From Tetrahymena elliotti 4EA (taxonomy: Eukaryota; Ciliophora; Oligohymenophorea; Hymenostomatida; Tetrahymenidae), in contig JH720301.1 in the NCBI GenBank assembly GCA_000231825.2, positions 796,874 through 860,873 of the forward strand: DNA of 64,000 nucleotides, written 5' to 3'. The notes under the pieces were generated by a model. It was given only the letters and a program-made list of their open reading frames with translations. It did not search any database and had not been told where the DNA came from. The first letter of the stretch is position 1. Every line of letters begins with the position of its first letter. Made by a program: the position numbers and the translations under genes. This document shows positions 37,893-51,181 of this stretch, piece by piece.

Positions 37893-40253
37893 AAACTCAA
37901 ATAAATTAGTTGAATAAAACTCCCTGACTATCAATGATGTAATTTAACTGCTATTTTATTATAAGCTTTGATTGTTTGTTTATGATTGATAAATAATTTA
38001 AATATTAAGCCAAACTCGTTTGAGATGATGAAGTAAATTTAAAAATTTTACTGTTATTTTCTTTAAAAAAATGCTGAGTGTGCACTTTTTTAAGGCTACT
38101 TAAGCTAAAATTTTGATTGTATTAGAGCTATCGACTAAGAAAAAGACAAAAATCCTTATTCTTAAGTTGATTTATTTATTTTAATTCTTAGCCTTAATAT
38201 TATTACTTGTTTGCTTGCTGTCTTCTTTCTTTGTTTTTATTACCTTGCTTTATATAAAACAAACAAACAACCAATATTTGTTCAAACCTTAAAAAACAAA
38301 TTTCTATGAAAATTGTTTATTTTATTATGAAATTCTTTATTCTTATTAAAAAGCAATCAAATAAATAATAAATATTAATTATTTTCTTCCTCCCCTCTTT
38401 CATTTCACTAATCAGACCTTTATTTTGAATTGCATTTTTAATGACTGAGTTAAAGAGTTCATTAAACTTTTTTATAATAATATAAATTAGCAGTCATAAA
38501 AGAATATTTTTGCAAATTCTTAATATATTACCATGTTTCATTCAGTACTTATTTTCTTCTTTTGATAAGCTAAACGCATAAAAAAGATTAGATGAAAAAT
38601 TTTAATTTTTAATCCCGATTGCGATAAAAATTAAAGATTAATATTAATTTCTCATAAATATCACAAGCATATTTTATGAAGTAACTTTCTTCATTTAAAA
38701 TTCAAGAAAAAGACTTAATTACCAAACTAGCTGACTCTACCTATCCAAAACCATTCAAACTAAAAGCTTATTGATCAATTTACATCCTAATTAAATATCT
38801 TCAAATAAATAAAAGTCTAAAAAATAATCATTTAAATTTTTTTTACTGGAGCAAATTTTTTAGAGTCCTGAAAAATTTGCTAATTAATAATTGATAAAAT
38901 GTTTAATAAACTTGACTTCTCATTTTCTTTACTCAACCAATCAATCAAACAAAAAATAATTTCACAAAATTTTTTTCGTTTTCATTAAAAATTGATTAAC
39001 TCACAAATATATGCTTTCCTTGCTTTTTATAAAATTTATTGATGTTTTAATTCATCTCTCCCCACCTATAATTCAGATCTTTCATTACTGGATTTTAAGT
39101 AGGGGCTGATAATTTCTGAAATATTCTGTCATTTACAACATTAATTATATACAATTTATAGAAACTGAATTTAATTTTTATTTATTCAATTCTGAAGATG
39201 CTTCAATCAATAGCTTTCATTTCTCTAAACATATCATTCTTTCATATTTTTCATTTATTTTACCTTCAAAAAAGAAATTAATTTACTATTTTTTAGAACA
39301 TTCTATGATATAATCATTGCTCAAAAATTGTCCCAACAGTTTCTTAATAGATTTATTCATATTTGTTATACTTTTCATCTTTAAATTATTAACAAAAAAT
39401 TTTACATATTTATTTAAAAAAAGATAGAACCTAAATAAGATTATATTGAAAAAATAAAAATTCCTTTTTAATATTTTTTCCCGCAGTAACGCTCTTGTTA
39501 CTAAAATTTAATTTCATCAAAGATAAATATTGTAATATTTTATTTGATATCTCAAATACACCAAAATTTGACAAAAATTAAATTTTATTTAATTAAATTT
39601 GTAACTAAATTCACTAACAAAAATGTTCAAAATTACTTCCAATCCAAAATTAAAAAAATTTTTTATTGCAGATAAGAATTTTTAATTCAAGAAGAAGAAA
39701 TTCTCATAAAATAATTTGTAATATAAACAAAATTAATATTTTTTTTCTTCAAAATAATTTTTTAAAATAAGATATATTATAAGAGAATAGATAATAAAAA
39801 TATGAATTAATAAATATACAAGCATTAATTTTAGTCACAAATAAATTTATCAATCAGACAAAGAGCAAAAAACAAAAATAGTCAATAGTTTGTGCATTAT
39901 TTTTAAAACTCTAAAATTATTTTCAAGCTAATATACACTGGTCCAACTTTTATGATTGAATAAAAAAAATGTTTAAATTTATATGGAAATAAATTTCAGA
40001 TTATTACATAAAGCTTTTTAATAGAAATGAAAAGTTTGTTTATTTTTGAAATTCCAAAATTATTTTCTAAGTTGATGCAATAAATAAACAAAGAGCATGC
40101 ACTTGCAATAGAATTATTAATAAATAGATAAAATCTACAATTTAATTAAAAAGAGAGAATTTTATTTTTAAACTCTAAAATCATTTTCAAAATTTATATT
40201 TTTTATAAAAATTGCTTGAATTTATATTTCTAATAAATAAAAAAACAATTTTT
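37893..40253. other. Long A+T-rich intergenic region
   Basis: 2.36 kb upstream of the WD40 gene and downstream of the PX gene. No coding frame. Near 38204-38272 there are TTGTTTGCTTGC and AAACAAACAAACAA runs in opposite sense that could fold back. The 3' end carries a degenerate tandem repeat described separately. Confidence 0.5.
39895..40195. repeat. Degenerate tandem repeat, three units of about 120-140 bases
   Basis: The phrase tttttaaaactctaaaatta followed by ttttca recurs three times with changes: near 39900-39926, 40042-40068 (gaaattccaaaattattttc) and 40164-40190 (aaactctaaaatcattttca). It lies just downstream of the PX-protein stop codon, so part may be in its 3' UTR. Confidence 0.45.
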
Positions 40254-43200
40254 TCAATTGTCGTCAGCTTAAATAAAGTCAAAAGTGATAATACCACTTT
40301 GGCTCACTTTTCTAACTTCTGTTAGCTCTTTAAGATGGAAGAAGTTTTCAAAGAAATTATTTTTTTCAACTAAGCCTAGCTTTAGTATTCCTTCGAAGTA
40401 TACATCGAACTCTTTTTTCATTTCATCAGCTATAAACTAATTTGAAGGAGTTCTATCATAGGGGATAGGAGGATAGTGAATATCTATATTTCTGTAAACA
40501 GATTTTAAGTTTTCATCTAGTTACTTGATTTAGTTATAGTATTTGAGCAATTTAATTTATTTAATGACAACACCAAAAGAATCGTATTCCTCCAAATGTA
40601 TTAAATACTGAGTAACTAATCTAGTTTCGTTTTTGAATTAAATTGATTAAATTTATTTGGTCATTATTTTTTAAACAGAGATAATAACTCTATTTAAGTT
40701 TATTCCATAAACAAAGCGCTCTTTCGAGTTATCCCTTAATTCTAGGATTTACTAGTTTCTCTAAAAGTCAGACTCATTTATTAAATCGAATTCCTTAAGA
40801 AGATTAACTCCCTAATATTTAAAAAATACATTTAAAAAAAATCAACTTGTTTGAGCAAAAAATACCTTCAGCCCACTGTTATATTATGTCTTCAAGCCTA
40901 TTTTAATTAAAAAAGAATAAGCTAATTGATTCTAAAACAAAGAATGAAGCTATAAAAAAAGTCCATTAAAAGTTTATTTTTTATTAATAATTGTTAGTAG
41001 TTATTGTTACTAAATTGTGCTTTATTTGCATTTTTATTAAATCTAATGAACTAATTATTTATTTTTAATCAATTTATATTTATCTTAATATTGAAAATAA
41101 ATTATTTGCTATTTAAAAATCTCAAATTTAATTTACCGGGTTCTCTCTCATCTGTTATTCCTTAATATTATGATAAAGTGCTTGAACCATTCATTTGTGC
41201 TAACATAACTTCATTATCGCTATTCGTAATAGTCTACCTTGGGGTACACATTCTAGAATTGTAATGAATTTCTTTCTATGGATCAAATTCAATAAAATCG
41301 AATAATGGTTTGCAAAAGAAGGATTTTTGCTTCAAAATAGATTGCATGTATTAATTAACTGCTTCTACTTTTTTTTTTATGTCTTGCTTATCTGTAGAAT
41401 CTTTTATTTTAAGTATTGACTATATCATGCTGTAGTAAGTTACATTAATAGAGAGCTCTTCTTGAATTTCATCATTTAATTCCTTCAATTCTGTTAATGT
41501 CTTACTAATTGTCCATCTTTATTTCTACCCCTATCTTGGAATAAAAGAAACTTCAAATAAATAAGAAAGAGTATTTCCATATTAAGATTTCTCTGAGTTC
41601 TTACAACTAATTTCAAAACTATATTAATCTCTTCTTGCTTGAATAATTCTTGAAGTATCTATAAGTTATTATGCAGTGCTATTATTTCTTAAAAATCTAT
41701 CTATTTTTTAAATTAATTTTATTATATTTAAATTCTTCAAACAAATTAAATGTTTATGTCTAAAAATAAAGATTTTTTTTATTTTTGAAAGAAAAGTTAT
41801 GATTTAAATTTACTTTAATTTTAGAGATATCTGAAATGATCATCATAATTAACACCATAGTCTGAATTTATTGCATTAGTCTAATTAACTTGCTTTTCTT
41901 ATTCTTTAGTGGGTTTTTCTAAGACTGGGTTTTTATTTCCTTTCATAACAGAAACATGCTTATAATAGACTATAAAAGGGTTCTATAATCTTGATTCAAC
42001 ATTTAGGAAATCCAAGAGTATTTTATGCATAAATAAAGGATATTTAAATATTTCATTCAACCAATTTTGAATAGCTTGAATTCTTTTTTTTTCACGATCT
42101 TTATCTTTGAAATCATCTTTTGCCAATTCTGGAAAATTTTTATCCAACTTTGGGTAATTTTTATGGTCATAAATTTCACTTAAATCTTTGCTAACCTAAA
42201 GGAATTCATTAAATCTTTTTGAAACTCTATAAGGGTTATTATCTACAGTTGTGATAACTTGATAGTACACTCTTTATTAACCCTCTTCAATTCTTGTTTC
42301 AGCTCTTAAATTAACTGTAACATTCCTTCTTGGTAGAAAATTAAAGAGTTTTCTTTCTTAGTCAATACTACCTTTGAATAAAAAAATAATAATTTAAATA
42401 TATTTTATATTTAATTATTTGTATGTTTTTATTTTTAAAGTAAAGGGTAATTTTAAATAGAGTAATTTGATTACTTTGGGTAACTTCAAAATCTTCGTTT
42501 TCAATTATTTTAAGATCAATAAAACCATTAGGTTACTCTGTCATTTCTATATCATTTATAAGATGTTAGTGAACACTAGATTATTTTGAACGATCGACTA
42601 TTGTGTACCAAAGGATTTTTGATATAATTCTATTATTCTCAAATTTTTCAAAAAATTAACGAGCAAATGTTGGTGTTTCTTCATCAAATTCTTATGAAGC
42701 TTTATCAAAAGGTTTGTACATTCCATACATCAAGAGAATAAAGTTAGGAATACACCTTGACACACTGATAATTATGTTAAATAAAGCCAAATGATCTTAG
42801 AAGAAACTCATGACACTAAAACAAAATGAAAATATCCAAAAAACTCTATGGCCATATAAACCTTAATTTTACTCTCTAACATATTCAAACTAATTATATT
42901 AAAAAAATAAACTTTCTTTTGAGTTCTTTATTCAAGTTAAAAATATGCTTCATATAATTCTAGCTTTTTAAATAAAACTAATTCTAATTTAAAATGAATA
43001 AGTTACTTTTAGCAGCTCAACTGAAACTATCCAAGCTATGATGCCAAAAAGATATAGTATATTGATCCATCCAAAATGGGCACCAAAAAATAGGAGTGGA
43101 GGACATACTAATCCTAATATCAAAGAAACTAGGTAAGTAAAAGTCATAAACTGTGAAATTCTTATCTTAATTTAAAATGAAACTAAAGTATCCTCAAGAA

Positions 43201-43555
43201 CGTACTCATGATGCTTAATTGGTTTGTCTTTTACACGAAAATATCTAATCACAGCTGTAATCAAAAATATATAGCATGGTATCATACTGAAAAAGAATTC
43301 ATTTGCTAAGTATGATGCTTTATCGAATGTGGGTTAGTTAGGATCTTCTGTACTTTAAACGTATTCTACCATTTTTTATATGGTATACCTAATTAAATCT
43401 AAGTTAGTTCTGTATAATAATAAATCTAATTGACTAGATGGAGTATTACTTTTTTCTACTCTGTTAGTTAAAAGATTTGTAATAATTAATTATATTGATT
43501 AAATATTGTTTATTAATTAATATTTATTGTTCTTACATCGACAAATAAAATTCAT
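40254..43555 (-). CDS. Multi-TM protein with three PX-like domains
   Basis: Six exons: 43555-43007, 42889-42475, 42371-41814, 41700-41137, 40897-40866, 40811-40254; phases close, 891 aa. The N-terminal third is a membrane domain with about five or six helices (FFFSMIPCYIFLITAVI, FTYLVSLILGLVCPPLLFF, INILYLFGIIAWIVSVELL, VFWIFSFCFSVMSFF, LFNIIISVSRCIPNFILLM). Then come three PX-like modules. The first has NPYRVSKRFNEFLQVSKDL and a C-terminal NWLNEIFKYPLF helix; the second has KQRWTISKTLTELKELNDEI and NQYMQSILKQKSFF; the third has GVVIKQIKLLKYYNQIKQLD and HYPPIPYDRT. PX domains bind phosphoinositides, so the protein likely sits on endosomal or vacuolar membranes and tethers or senses PI3P-type lipids. 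The first PX conserves the Arg-rich strand best. A 5' exon near 43775 (MKATTNKFK...) is possible but could not be joined. Confidence 0.75.
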
Positions 43556-44009
43556 TAAGCAAAAATCATTTAAAAAAAAGAAAAGATAAAGAATAATATA
43601 ATTTATCAATTTTTACTCTACCTCTTAAGAAATTGTCTCATAGAAATATTAACCTTTTTTACTAAACTGACAGATTATTATGGGTATACTTTCCAGTATC
43701 TATATTAATTTACTCTATTTTTTATTCAGCTTTAAAATAGAAAAATAATTTGAATTTGTTTGTGGTTGCCTTCATGGCGAAGAATTTAAGAAAAGTAAAT
43801 TTGAAAATTTGAATAAAAAAGTAGTATTTTTAAAAATTATCTCAAGAAAATAATTTAAAATAATTTGATATTTTAATTCTACCTAAAAAGGACTGAATAA
43901 TATTTTGGTAGATGTATAAATTTCTTTTATATTAAATCTTTTCCATAATTTTAATTAAAAATTATAAAAACTAAAAGATATTAATAATAAAAAGCCGCAT
44001 CATCAAATC
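43556..44009. promoter_or_regulatory. Divergent intergenic region (PX protein / tRNase Z)
   Basis: 454 bases between facing start codons. It contains an unjoined minus-strand frame starting with ATG at 43775 that may be 5' UTR or an alternative first exon of the PX gene. Confidence 0.4.
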
Positions 44010-46524
44010 ATGAGATTGCATTTGCGTATATTAAAATCTTTTGAGAAGCAGAAAATCCCTAGCTGTTTTTTATATATACACCATAAAAAGTAATCTTACT
44101 TTTATTCAATCAACACTCCAAAGGAGGTATTTAAAGACTGGAAATACTACAAAGTTAGTTAATCAGAATCAATATTTAAAGCATTTTATACAAGATTTGA
44201 TATTTAGCATTTTTCTGGAATATTCGGACTTGTAAGTATCTTAGAGAAAAAGTAAATATTTTTAAAGTTATATTTTATTGATTTAATTCTATTCTTTTAT
44301 TATTAGCTACTGCTTTCAATTCTTTGGGTGTAATAATTTTCTTAAATACTATTAATACTTGACTACATGTTTTGGAATTAAAATTATCAAAATGAGTGCT
44401 GCAAGCTTCTAAAAAAATACCTCTAACTTTTTAGGTTTACTTAATAATTCATAGTTCGAAAGGTTTATAAAGAATTTTGAGCCTCGAATTTCATTTTTGG
44501 ATTAAATAAGAACAAAATTTTAGGGAGAGTAGGTAAATTCTGCTAGAGATTTAGTTAAATATGATGAAACTTATAATTTGGATTACTATGAAGATGAATG
44601 TCTTAAAGCATTTGCAATTAAACTCTACAAAGATGATTCACCATATTTTGAACAAAAAAATTCCTAATAAAAATTCGCTTATCATTTTATGGAGAAATTG
44701 GAGAATAAATTTTCAGTAAATGTAGAAAAGTTAAGTTAAATCCCAAAGGTTTTTCATAAAAATCTTTTTAAACATGGAAAAGTTTAGGTTGATGATAAAT
44801 TGTATAAATTAGAAGATTTTCAATAAGAAGAATAAATATCATAAATATTAATATTAGAATTATTAAGTGAAGAAGAGGTTGACTTATTCTTAGATAATCC
44901 TTACTTGAAAACTTAATTATTCTAAGATTTAGATTTGATAATCCATCTTTCTCCCAAAGATATTTTACTTAACCCAAAAATCACTTAATTTATTAAAGAA
45001 AATACTAAAGCAAACCATATTATCACTGCTTCTGGTTTTTATTCAACCTTAACAGAAAATCTATAATTTCTTCCATAAGCTTTCTTATCATTCAATAAGA
45101 GTTTTACATAATTATTCCCAGGCATATACCCTTTAATGAACCAAAATTACTTTTTCCCTTTTATTAAAGGAGCAGATCCAGAGCAGTAACTTTTAGAAAC
45201 TTAGCCATTTTATCATGAAAAAGTAAAGCTAGCACTCTCTTATGATATAATCCATGTCAAGCACAAAAACTCTTTTTATTAGTATCAACCTCCTTAAACT
45301 ATTGTGTTTGATAATTCCCTTTATTAACAACTTTTTGAGAACTTTTAAATCAACAAATTAAAATAAAAACTATTAGAAAATTAGGAATAAAAAAAGCTTG
45401 AAGAAAAAAAATTTTTTGTAGCAAATCCTGAATTATATCCAGAAATAATAACACTTGGTACAAGTAGTTCTTTGTCTACTTAATTAAGAAATGTGAGCAG
45501 TTATTTAATAAAAGTTAACTAATTAAACAGTGTATTACTAGACTGTGGACATGGTACTATATTTTAGTTGCAAAAATAATTTGGTACAGTAGATGAAAGA
45601 GAGTTATTTCTTCAAATCAAAAATATAAAAATGATAATTATTTCTCATCATCATAGTGATCACCACTATGGACTAATTGAATTTTTATAAGTGAGAAAGG
45701 AATTATTTGATAAATTTGGCTTGAACAATGAATTTGATAATCATAAACTTCTAATTATTGTTCCAGAACTTTTATAAAATTATCTTATTAAGCTTATTGA
45801 AATTTTTGAAGGTTTAAATGCAATTGTGATGCCTCATGGTAATGTCAGTCCTAATATTGTCAAGTTTTCTAACAATCTATCTTATACTAATGAATAATTG
45901 CTTAATGCTTTAACTAAAGACACTACTGATGATGATGAAACCTTAATAGATTTAGATCAAAGTCATTATCAATTGAATGAAAAAAATAAAGAATTATAGA
46001 TAGAGCATAAGAAATTATTTAATTAATGTGTACGTCATATGTCCTTAAAACATATTTATATTTTTCCTATTTTCCACTGTTATGGTTCATCAAGCATTAA
46101 AATAGTATACAATGATGAAAGATCTATTGTTTATAGTGGAGATGGCCGTATAAATTTTAAGAATAAAAATTTGTTTGAAAATTGTGATTTTTTGATCCAT
46201 GAGTGTACTTTCTCAGGGTAAAATAGATAAGAAGCAGTCTAAAAGAAGCACTCAACATTTGATGAAGTAGTAAAATTTGCTTAAGAAAATAGTGTAAAAT
46301 GCTTGATATTAAGTCATTTTTCTCCTTCTCTAACAGAACAACAAATAGGAAAAAATATAAGCTCTAAAAATTATAAGTTTTCATTTTATGATTAAAAACT
46401 TGAGAGTTACATCAACTAAAAAACAATATTTGCAACTGATAATTTAATAATTAATGAAAAAAATAAATAGAATTTAATTGAGGCATCCAGAATTATTTTT
46501 AAGATTTAATCCTCTACTAATTGA
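44010..46524 (+). CDS. TRZ1: Long-form tRNase Z (ELAC2-type ribonuclease Z)
   Basis: Two exons, 44010-44251 and 44307-46524, intron of 55 nt in phase 2; 819 aa, like human ELAC2 in length. The N-terminal half is the degenerate beta-lactamase fold: RFDIQHFSGIFGLVSIL occupies the place of the family's THxHxDHxGGL motif without its metal ligands, and FQFFGCNNFLKYYQYL matches the IYGPxxLxxYL strand. The C-terminal half is catalytic: ITLGTSSS, LLDCGHGT, the metal motif SHHHSDHHYGLIEF (HxHxDH intact), PIFHCYGSS, YSGDGR, LIHECTF, KHSTFDEVVKFA and LSHFSPS. The usual SGDTR reads SGDGR. The enzyme cuts the 3' trailer from pre-tRNA. The first ~35 residues are basic (MRLHLRILKSFEKQK) and could target mitochondria. 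A start at ATG 44392 would remove most of the N-terminal lobe and is less likely. Confidence 0.92.
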
Positions 46525-47121
46525 AACTACTTAGTCTTGTAAATCAATGACATGTTTTTAATAAATTTAAAATTATGTAAATTTGTTGTAATAAAATAAT
46601 CAATAAAAAAACAATTTAAAGTTTCCAATATCCTACTAGTAATAACTATTATCTTTTTTATTTCTTACTTTATTATTTTTCATTTTAAACACAGATTATA
46701 TCAACTATTTTATGCATAATAAATGAATTTTTTTAATTTTTAAATAAAATGAAAGATAAAATATTTTTGTAATTCAATTTTATAATAAACAAAAATAAAC
46801 TAATAATATACATAAAATTTAATATTTACTAACATATTTTTAGATAAAACAAACATTTCATATAAACCACTTATTTTATCCTATTTCACTTTAAATAGTA
46901 AATATTTTTATGAGACAAAAATTTATATTTGACAAAATTGTCTTTTGATTTAATATGTCCTTTGATTTAATAATCAATAATGAAATTAAAAATTTTGCAA
47001 TTTTGAATATAATTGTTTGAAAAATTGTTTATGAAATAAATTATTTAAAGAAATGATCTTTTTTTGTAAAACTTTTTTATGGCATTTTCAAAAATGAGTC
47101 ATTGATAGCTGATTTAAATAA
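46525..47121. other. A+T-rich intergenic DNA between convergent genes
   Basis: The stops of the tRNase Z and MORN genes face each other here. No gene or repeat supported. Confidence 0.5.
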
Positions 47122-49864
47122 TCAATATTATTGTCTTTATTAGTAAGATCCTCCTGGGGAACTAAGTCTATTACCTTCTTGAACCTTACTATTTAAAAAT
47201 TATTACTACTAAACTACAGGCTAGGTAATCTTTCCGGAAAGACTCAAAAGATCTTAATTTTTCTTTTTTTAAGCTTATTGACTTTTAAAGGAAGTTCTCT
47301 GCATTTATTAATTTATTTATGATTAATCTTCATTAACAACTGCATATTAACTAGATTCTGTTCCTTGTTAAAATTAGGATTCTACATTTCTAATAACAGG
47401 TACCTTTAGTAGACTATCTTAATAATCTTAATTAGATTAATTTCTCATTATTTCGTTTTCATTAACAAATGTATTTTGTAACTATGATTAATTGTTCAAT
47501 TTTTAATTTTTAATTTAATAACCAATATTTTCTGAATTTTTATTAAAAGCTTATTCCTATTGCTAGAAAGGGGGCAAATATGTATAACTTCCATGCTCTC
47601 TATTAAGCTCATTTTACTGTATTTGTTGTATGTTATTTAGGTTTTAAGCAGATGAATTTTATTTTAAAATAAATTAAGAGTTTTGTTACTCATATTATTT
47701 TGGGCTTTCTTTTTTATAAATCTATTTTTCCTGTTAAGTTGGATCTTTTCTCAATCCTAAATCATTTTAACTTTAATTATTTTATAGTATTCTATCAGAC
47801 TACATCTTAGTAAATCCATTTTTAAAATAATTATGTTAACCAGTGTCTTCAGATGATTAAGCTAATTCTGGTCTTCTAGTTTCCCAATCACTCTATTTGA
47901 ATTAAGTGCTTATTTATATATCCTCAGTGTGATTCACTGAATTATCATTCATACTTTTTTCTCCATCTCTTCTATTAAAATAAAAGGATATTTCTGCTTC
48001 TGTTATTTCATCACTGATCATATTATATTCTTCCTATGTTACTTGCTTCTGTTTGCCATAGTTATAAATTACAAATTTAACTTAACCAGTAGGATAAATA
48101 TATTTCCCTTTACCATGCTATTTGCCTTTATACCAATAGCCTTCATATCTTTTATGGTCTTAATTTTTATCAAAATTGTTCATATTAATTTATAAATAAT
48201 CTATTTACCTATCCAAGCATAAACTCCAAATCCATGTTTTTTATCATTCTAATAATCTCCTTCATAATATCTACCATCACTCCACGTGTATTTACCCTTT
48301 CCATGCATAACATTCTCTTTCCAATAACCTAATTGATAAAAATAGAATTAGTTTACTTAGCATATTATATTTTTTACCTTAATACATTCTCCCATCTTTC
48401 CATGTATATACACCCTTAAAAATAATAATTTAACTAATAACTAAAAGAACTATCATAAAAACAAATTACATAACCATGCAATTAATCCATAGACCAGTTA
48501 CCATTATAAGATGAACCATTAAACCAAAAAAATCTCCCTTAACCATGTTTCTTTCCTTAAGAATAACTACCTTCATATCTAGACTTATTAGCCCTGATTA
48601 TCATTTAAATTTAAACATATTTTTATGCACTTAAATAAATTCAAACAATAATTTACCATGTTTCAATACCTTTTCCATCTTTGTAATCATCTCTCCAATC
48701 ACCATCATATATAGATCCATCTGCATGTGTATATTTACCTTTGCCATTAGCCTTATTATCTCTCCATTCCCCTAATAATTAAATTAATTTTATAACTCAT
48801 AAACAATTTAAATCAAACTAAACCTTCATATATATCTCCATTTGGATGTATAAACTTTCCCTTACCTTCAGCTTTATCTTGATTCCAATACCCTAATTAT
48901 AAAATTTTGCTGTGCCATATAAAATCTCTTATAAAACTTAATACCTTCATATACAGCTCCATCAGGCCTTTAAATATATTTTATAATTTAGTTTTTTAAT
49001 AATTGAATTAATTTACCAATATTATTTTCCAAATCCTTCCCTTTGATCTCCTCTCCATTAACCTGAGTAAATACTACCTTATTCTAACTCGATAGGTCCT
49101 CTTTCTACCAATTAATCTAAAGCTGAAATTTACTAGTTAAAACTGTTTTCTATGGGTTTTTCTTAAATTTACTATCCTCCAAAAGACTAGTTGGTAGGTT
49201 TAGATATATTTGTTGAGGTAATAAGTTATTAGTTAGAAATATTTAAATTTTATAAGGCGCTATTACTAGAATCAATTATATTGTTAAGACTACTTTATTT
49301 ATTTGCTCCAACCATACTATTTTTATCAAAGTCATTTTTTCTATTTTTAGTAAAAATACATTTAATATCCAAAGTAATAAATTATAATTACTAGTTATTC
49401 TATAAATTGTAACTATTTTAACTAAAGTGATTTATATTTTACTATTATTAATTTTAGTTATTAAATTATGTTCCATTTTCATACATATTTTAATTTTAAG
49501 GAGATACTATTTATCTATTGTTCTAACTTTTATTAAAGTTATTGCTGGCATTAAATTGACTATCTCCTATTTATTACTATAAATAAATGTAGGATTAAGA
49601 ACAATAAAAATAGAATAAATAATTTTACATTATTATTGTTGAATTATTGAGGTATATATGGGTCATTATTTGCATATTATTATCTTTATTACTAACTTGC
49701 ATCTCTTTATAAATTGTTATTAGGTTACTATTATATCTAAAAATAATTTGTAATTATGATAATTAAAATGATTAATTTGTTACATTCATATTGTTGTAAT
49801 CATAATCCCACTGCTTTTTTTTATCTATTCTTTCATTAACACAATTAGAACAATCGTTGCCCAT
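47122..49864 (-). CDS. MORN-repeat protein with predicted N-myristoylation site
   Basis: Eleven exons: 49864-49784, 49736-49629, 49576-49392, 49340-49017, 48967-48945, 48892-48824, 48771-48657, 48593-48470, 48414-48378, 48328-48209, 48158-47122; phases close, 740 aa. It begins MGNDCSNC, a good N-myristoylation context (Gly2, Ser6) with Cys5/Cys8 for palmitoylation. After a Q/N-rich region there are about eight MORN repeats, for example [83 protein letters not shown] and [17 protein letters not shown] ~300-residue Q/N-rich tail follows. MORN proteins often act as membrane-cortex linkers or lipid-associated scaffolds; together with the lipidation signal this suggests the plasma membrane or pellicle. 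Seven short introns lie inside the MORN block. Confidence 0.88.
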
Positions 49865-51181
49865 TCTATTTTTTAATTTTTAACTATTTTGGTATTATTT
49901 GGAATAAAAATTGATATTAGCTAATATTATTTATTTTGTGTACAGCCAATCTTTTGAATATCTATCTATCAATCAATAAATATATTTAAAAATACAAATC
50001 AAAAAAGCTCATTAATTTAATTTATTAAACTGTTAAGTATTTTTAAATTGTTAACAGATTATTTTAACTTTAATACTAGCCATTATAACAAAAATCGGCT
50101 TTTTATATCCATACGAATTTCATCATGTAATAATTAATAATTACAGACTATCTGAAACAAAAAAAGATTATGATCATAAATATAATATTAAATTTGTCAT
50201 AATTTTCAAATATCTTTTCTAAAATCAACTTTTTGGTTTTGTAAAACATCAAACAAAATTTGTATTTTACAAATACTAAAATATTTACTAGATTAGATAC
50301 TATTTTAAGACTATATTTCAAAATAAATTTTCAGACTTTCTTTATTTTCTATTTAAATTATTTTAGAAGTTTTTAGAAAAAGCAAATTTTAACATCATTA
50401 TCAATTTATAAATTTACTTTAAAATAAAATTTAAAAAAACTATTCAAGAATATCTCGTTCAAAGAAAAATCCTTGAAAAAAAAAAAAGATTAATTATAAA
50501 CAAAAATGAATAATTTAATATCAATTGTTGGTTTTAAATTTATATTATTAGATTTTTTCATATTTAAATTAAAAGGGAGAAATGGTTTTTGGTTAATTAA
50601 AATTTAGTGAACATTTATTGAAAAGTGAAATTGGTAAAAGATACTTTTTCATTAAAAATTAATGTTTACAATTTTAAATTCATTTTAAAAAATTTTTAAA
50701 GTATTAATTAAAAACAATTATGATTAATTTAATATGAAATTATTATTATTTTAAGTTTTATTTTCTAATTAATCAATAAAAGAAGCAATTAGTTGGTTTA
50801 TAATTAGCTTGAATCTTGTTGAGATTAATAAGTGAAGCTATATTGAAAATATATAAATTATTTTTAGATTAAATATTTATATGGTATTTGTTTGTTCTTT
50901 GATAGTTGAACATACGTCACATATAAAGAAAAATAAAAAATAGTGCTGTAAGCAAGTAATGTTGCTTACAAAAAATTATGATGAAAATAAGTTAATTGAT
51001 AGGAAGGAGGAGGATTAATTGGATCGAGAAGATGAAAAAGAAATGAATACACATAAAAAGTTTAAACATGAAGAGAAGTGTAAAAACTTATTACATTTTA
51101 AGTTTTTTCTATATTTTAGTGATTTTATAAATTAAATTAAGTTTTAAGATATATTTTAAAATTATTGTTAATTCAATTTTT
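49865..51181. other. A+T-rich intergenic DNA
   Basis: 1.3 kb upstream of the MORN gene and downstream of the nucleolin-like gene. The stretch 50990-51090 is purine-rich (aggaaggaggaggattaattgg) but gives no gene. Confidence 0.5.

Noticed and set aside
43556..43775. Minus-strand frame beginning ATG 43775 as first exon of the PX gene
   Set aside because: No donor/acceptor pair joined it in phase to the ATG-led exon at 43555, so it was left as possible 5' UTR.
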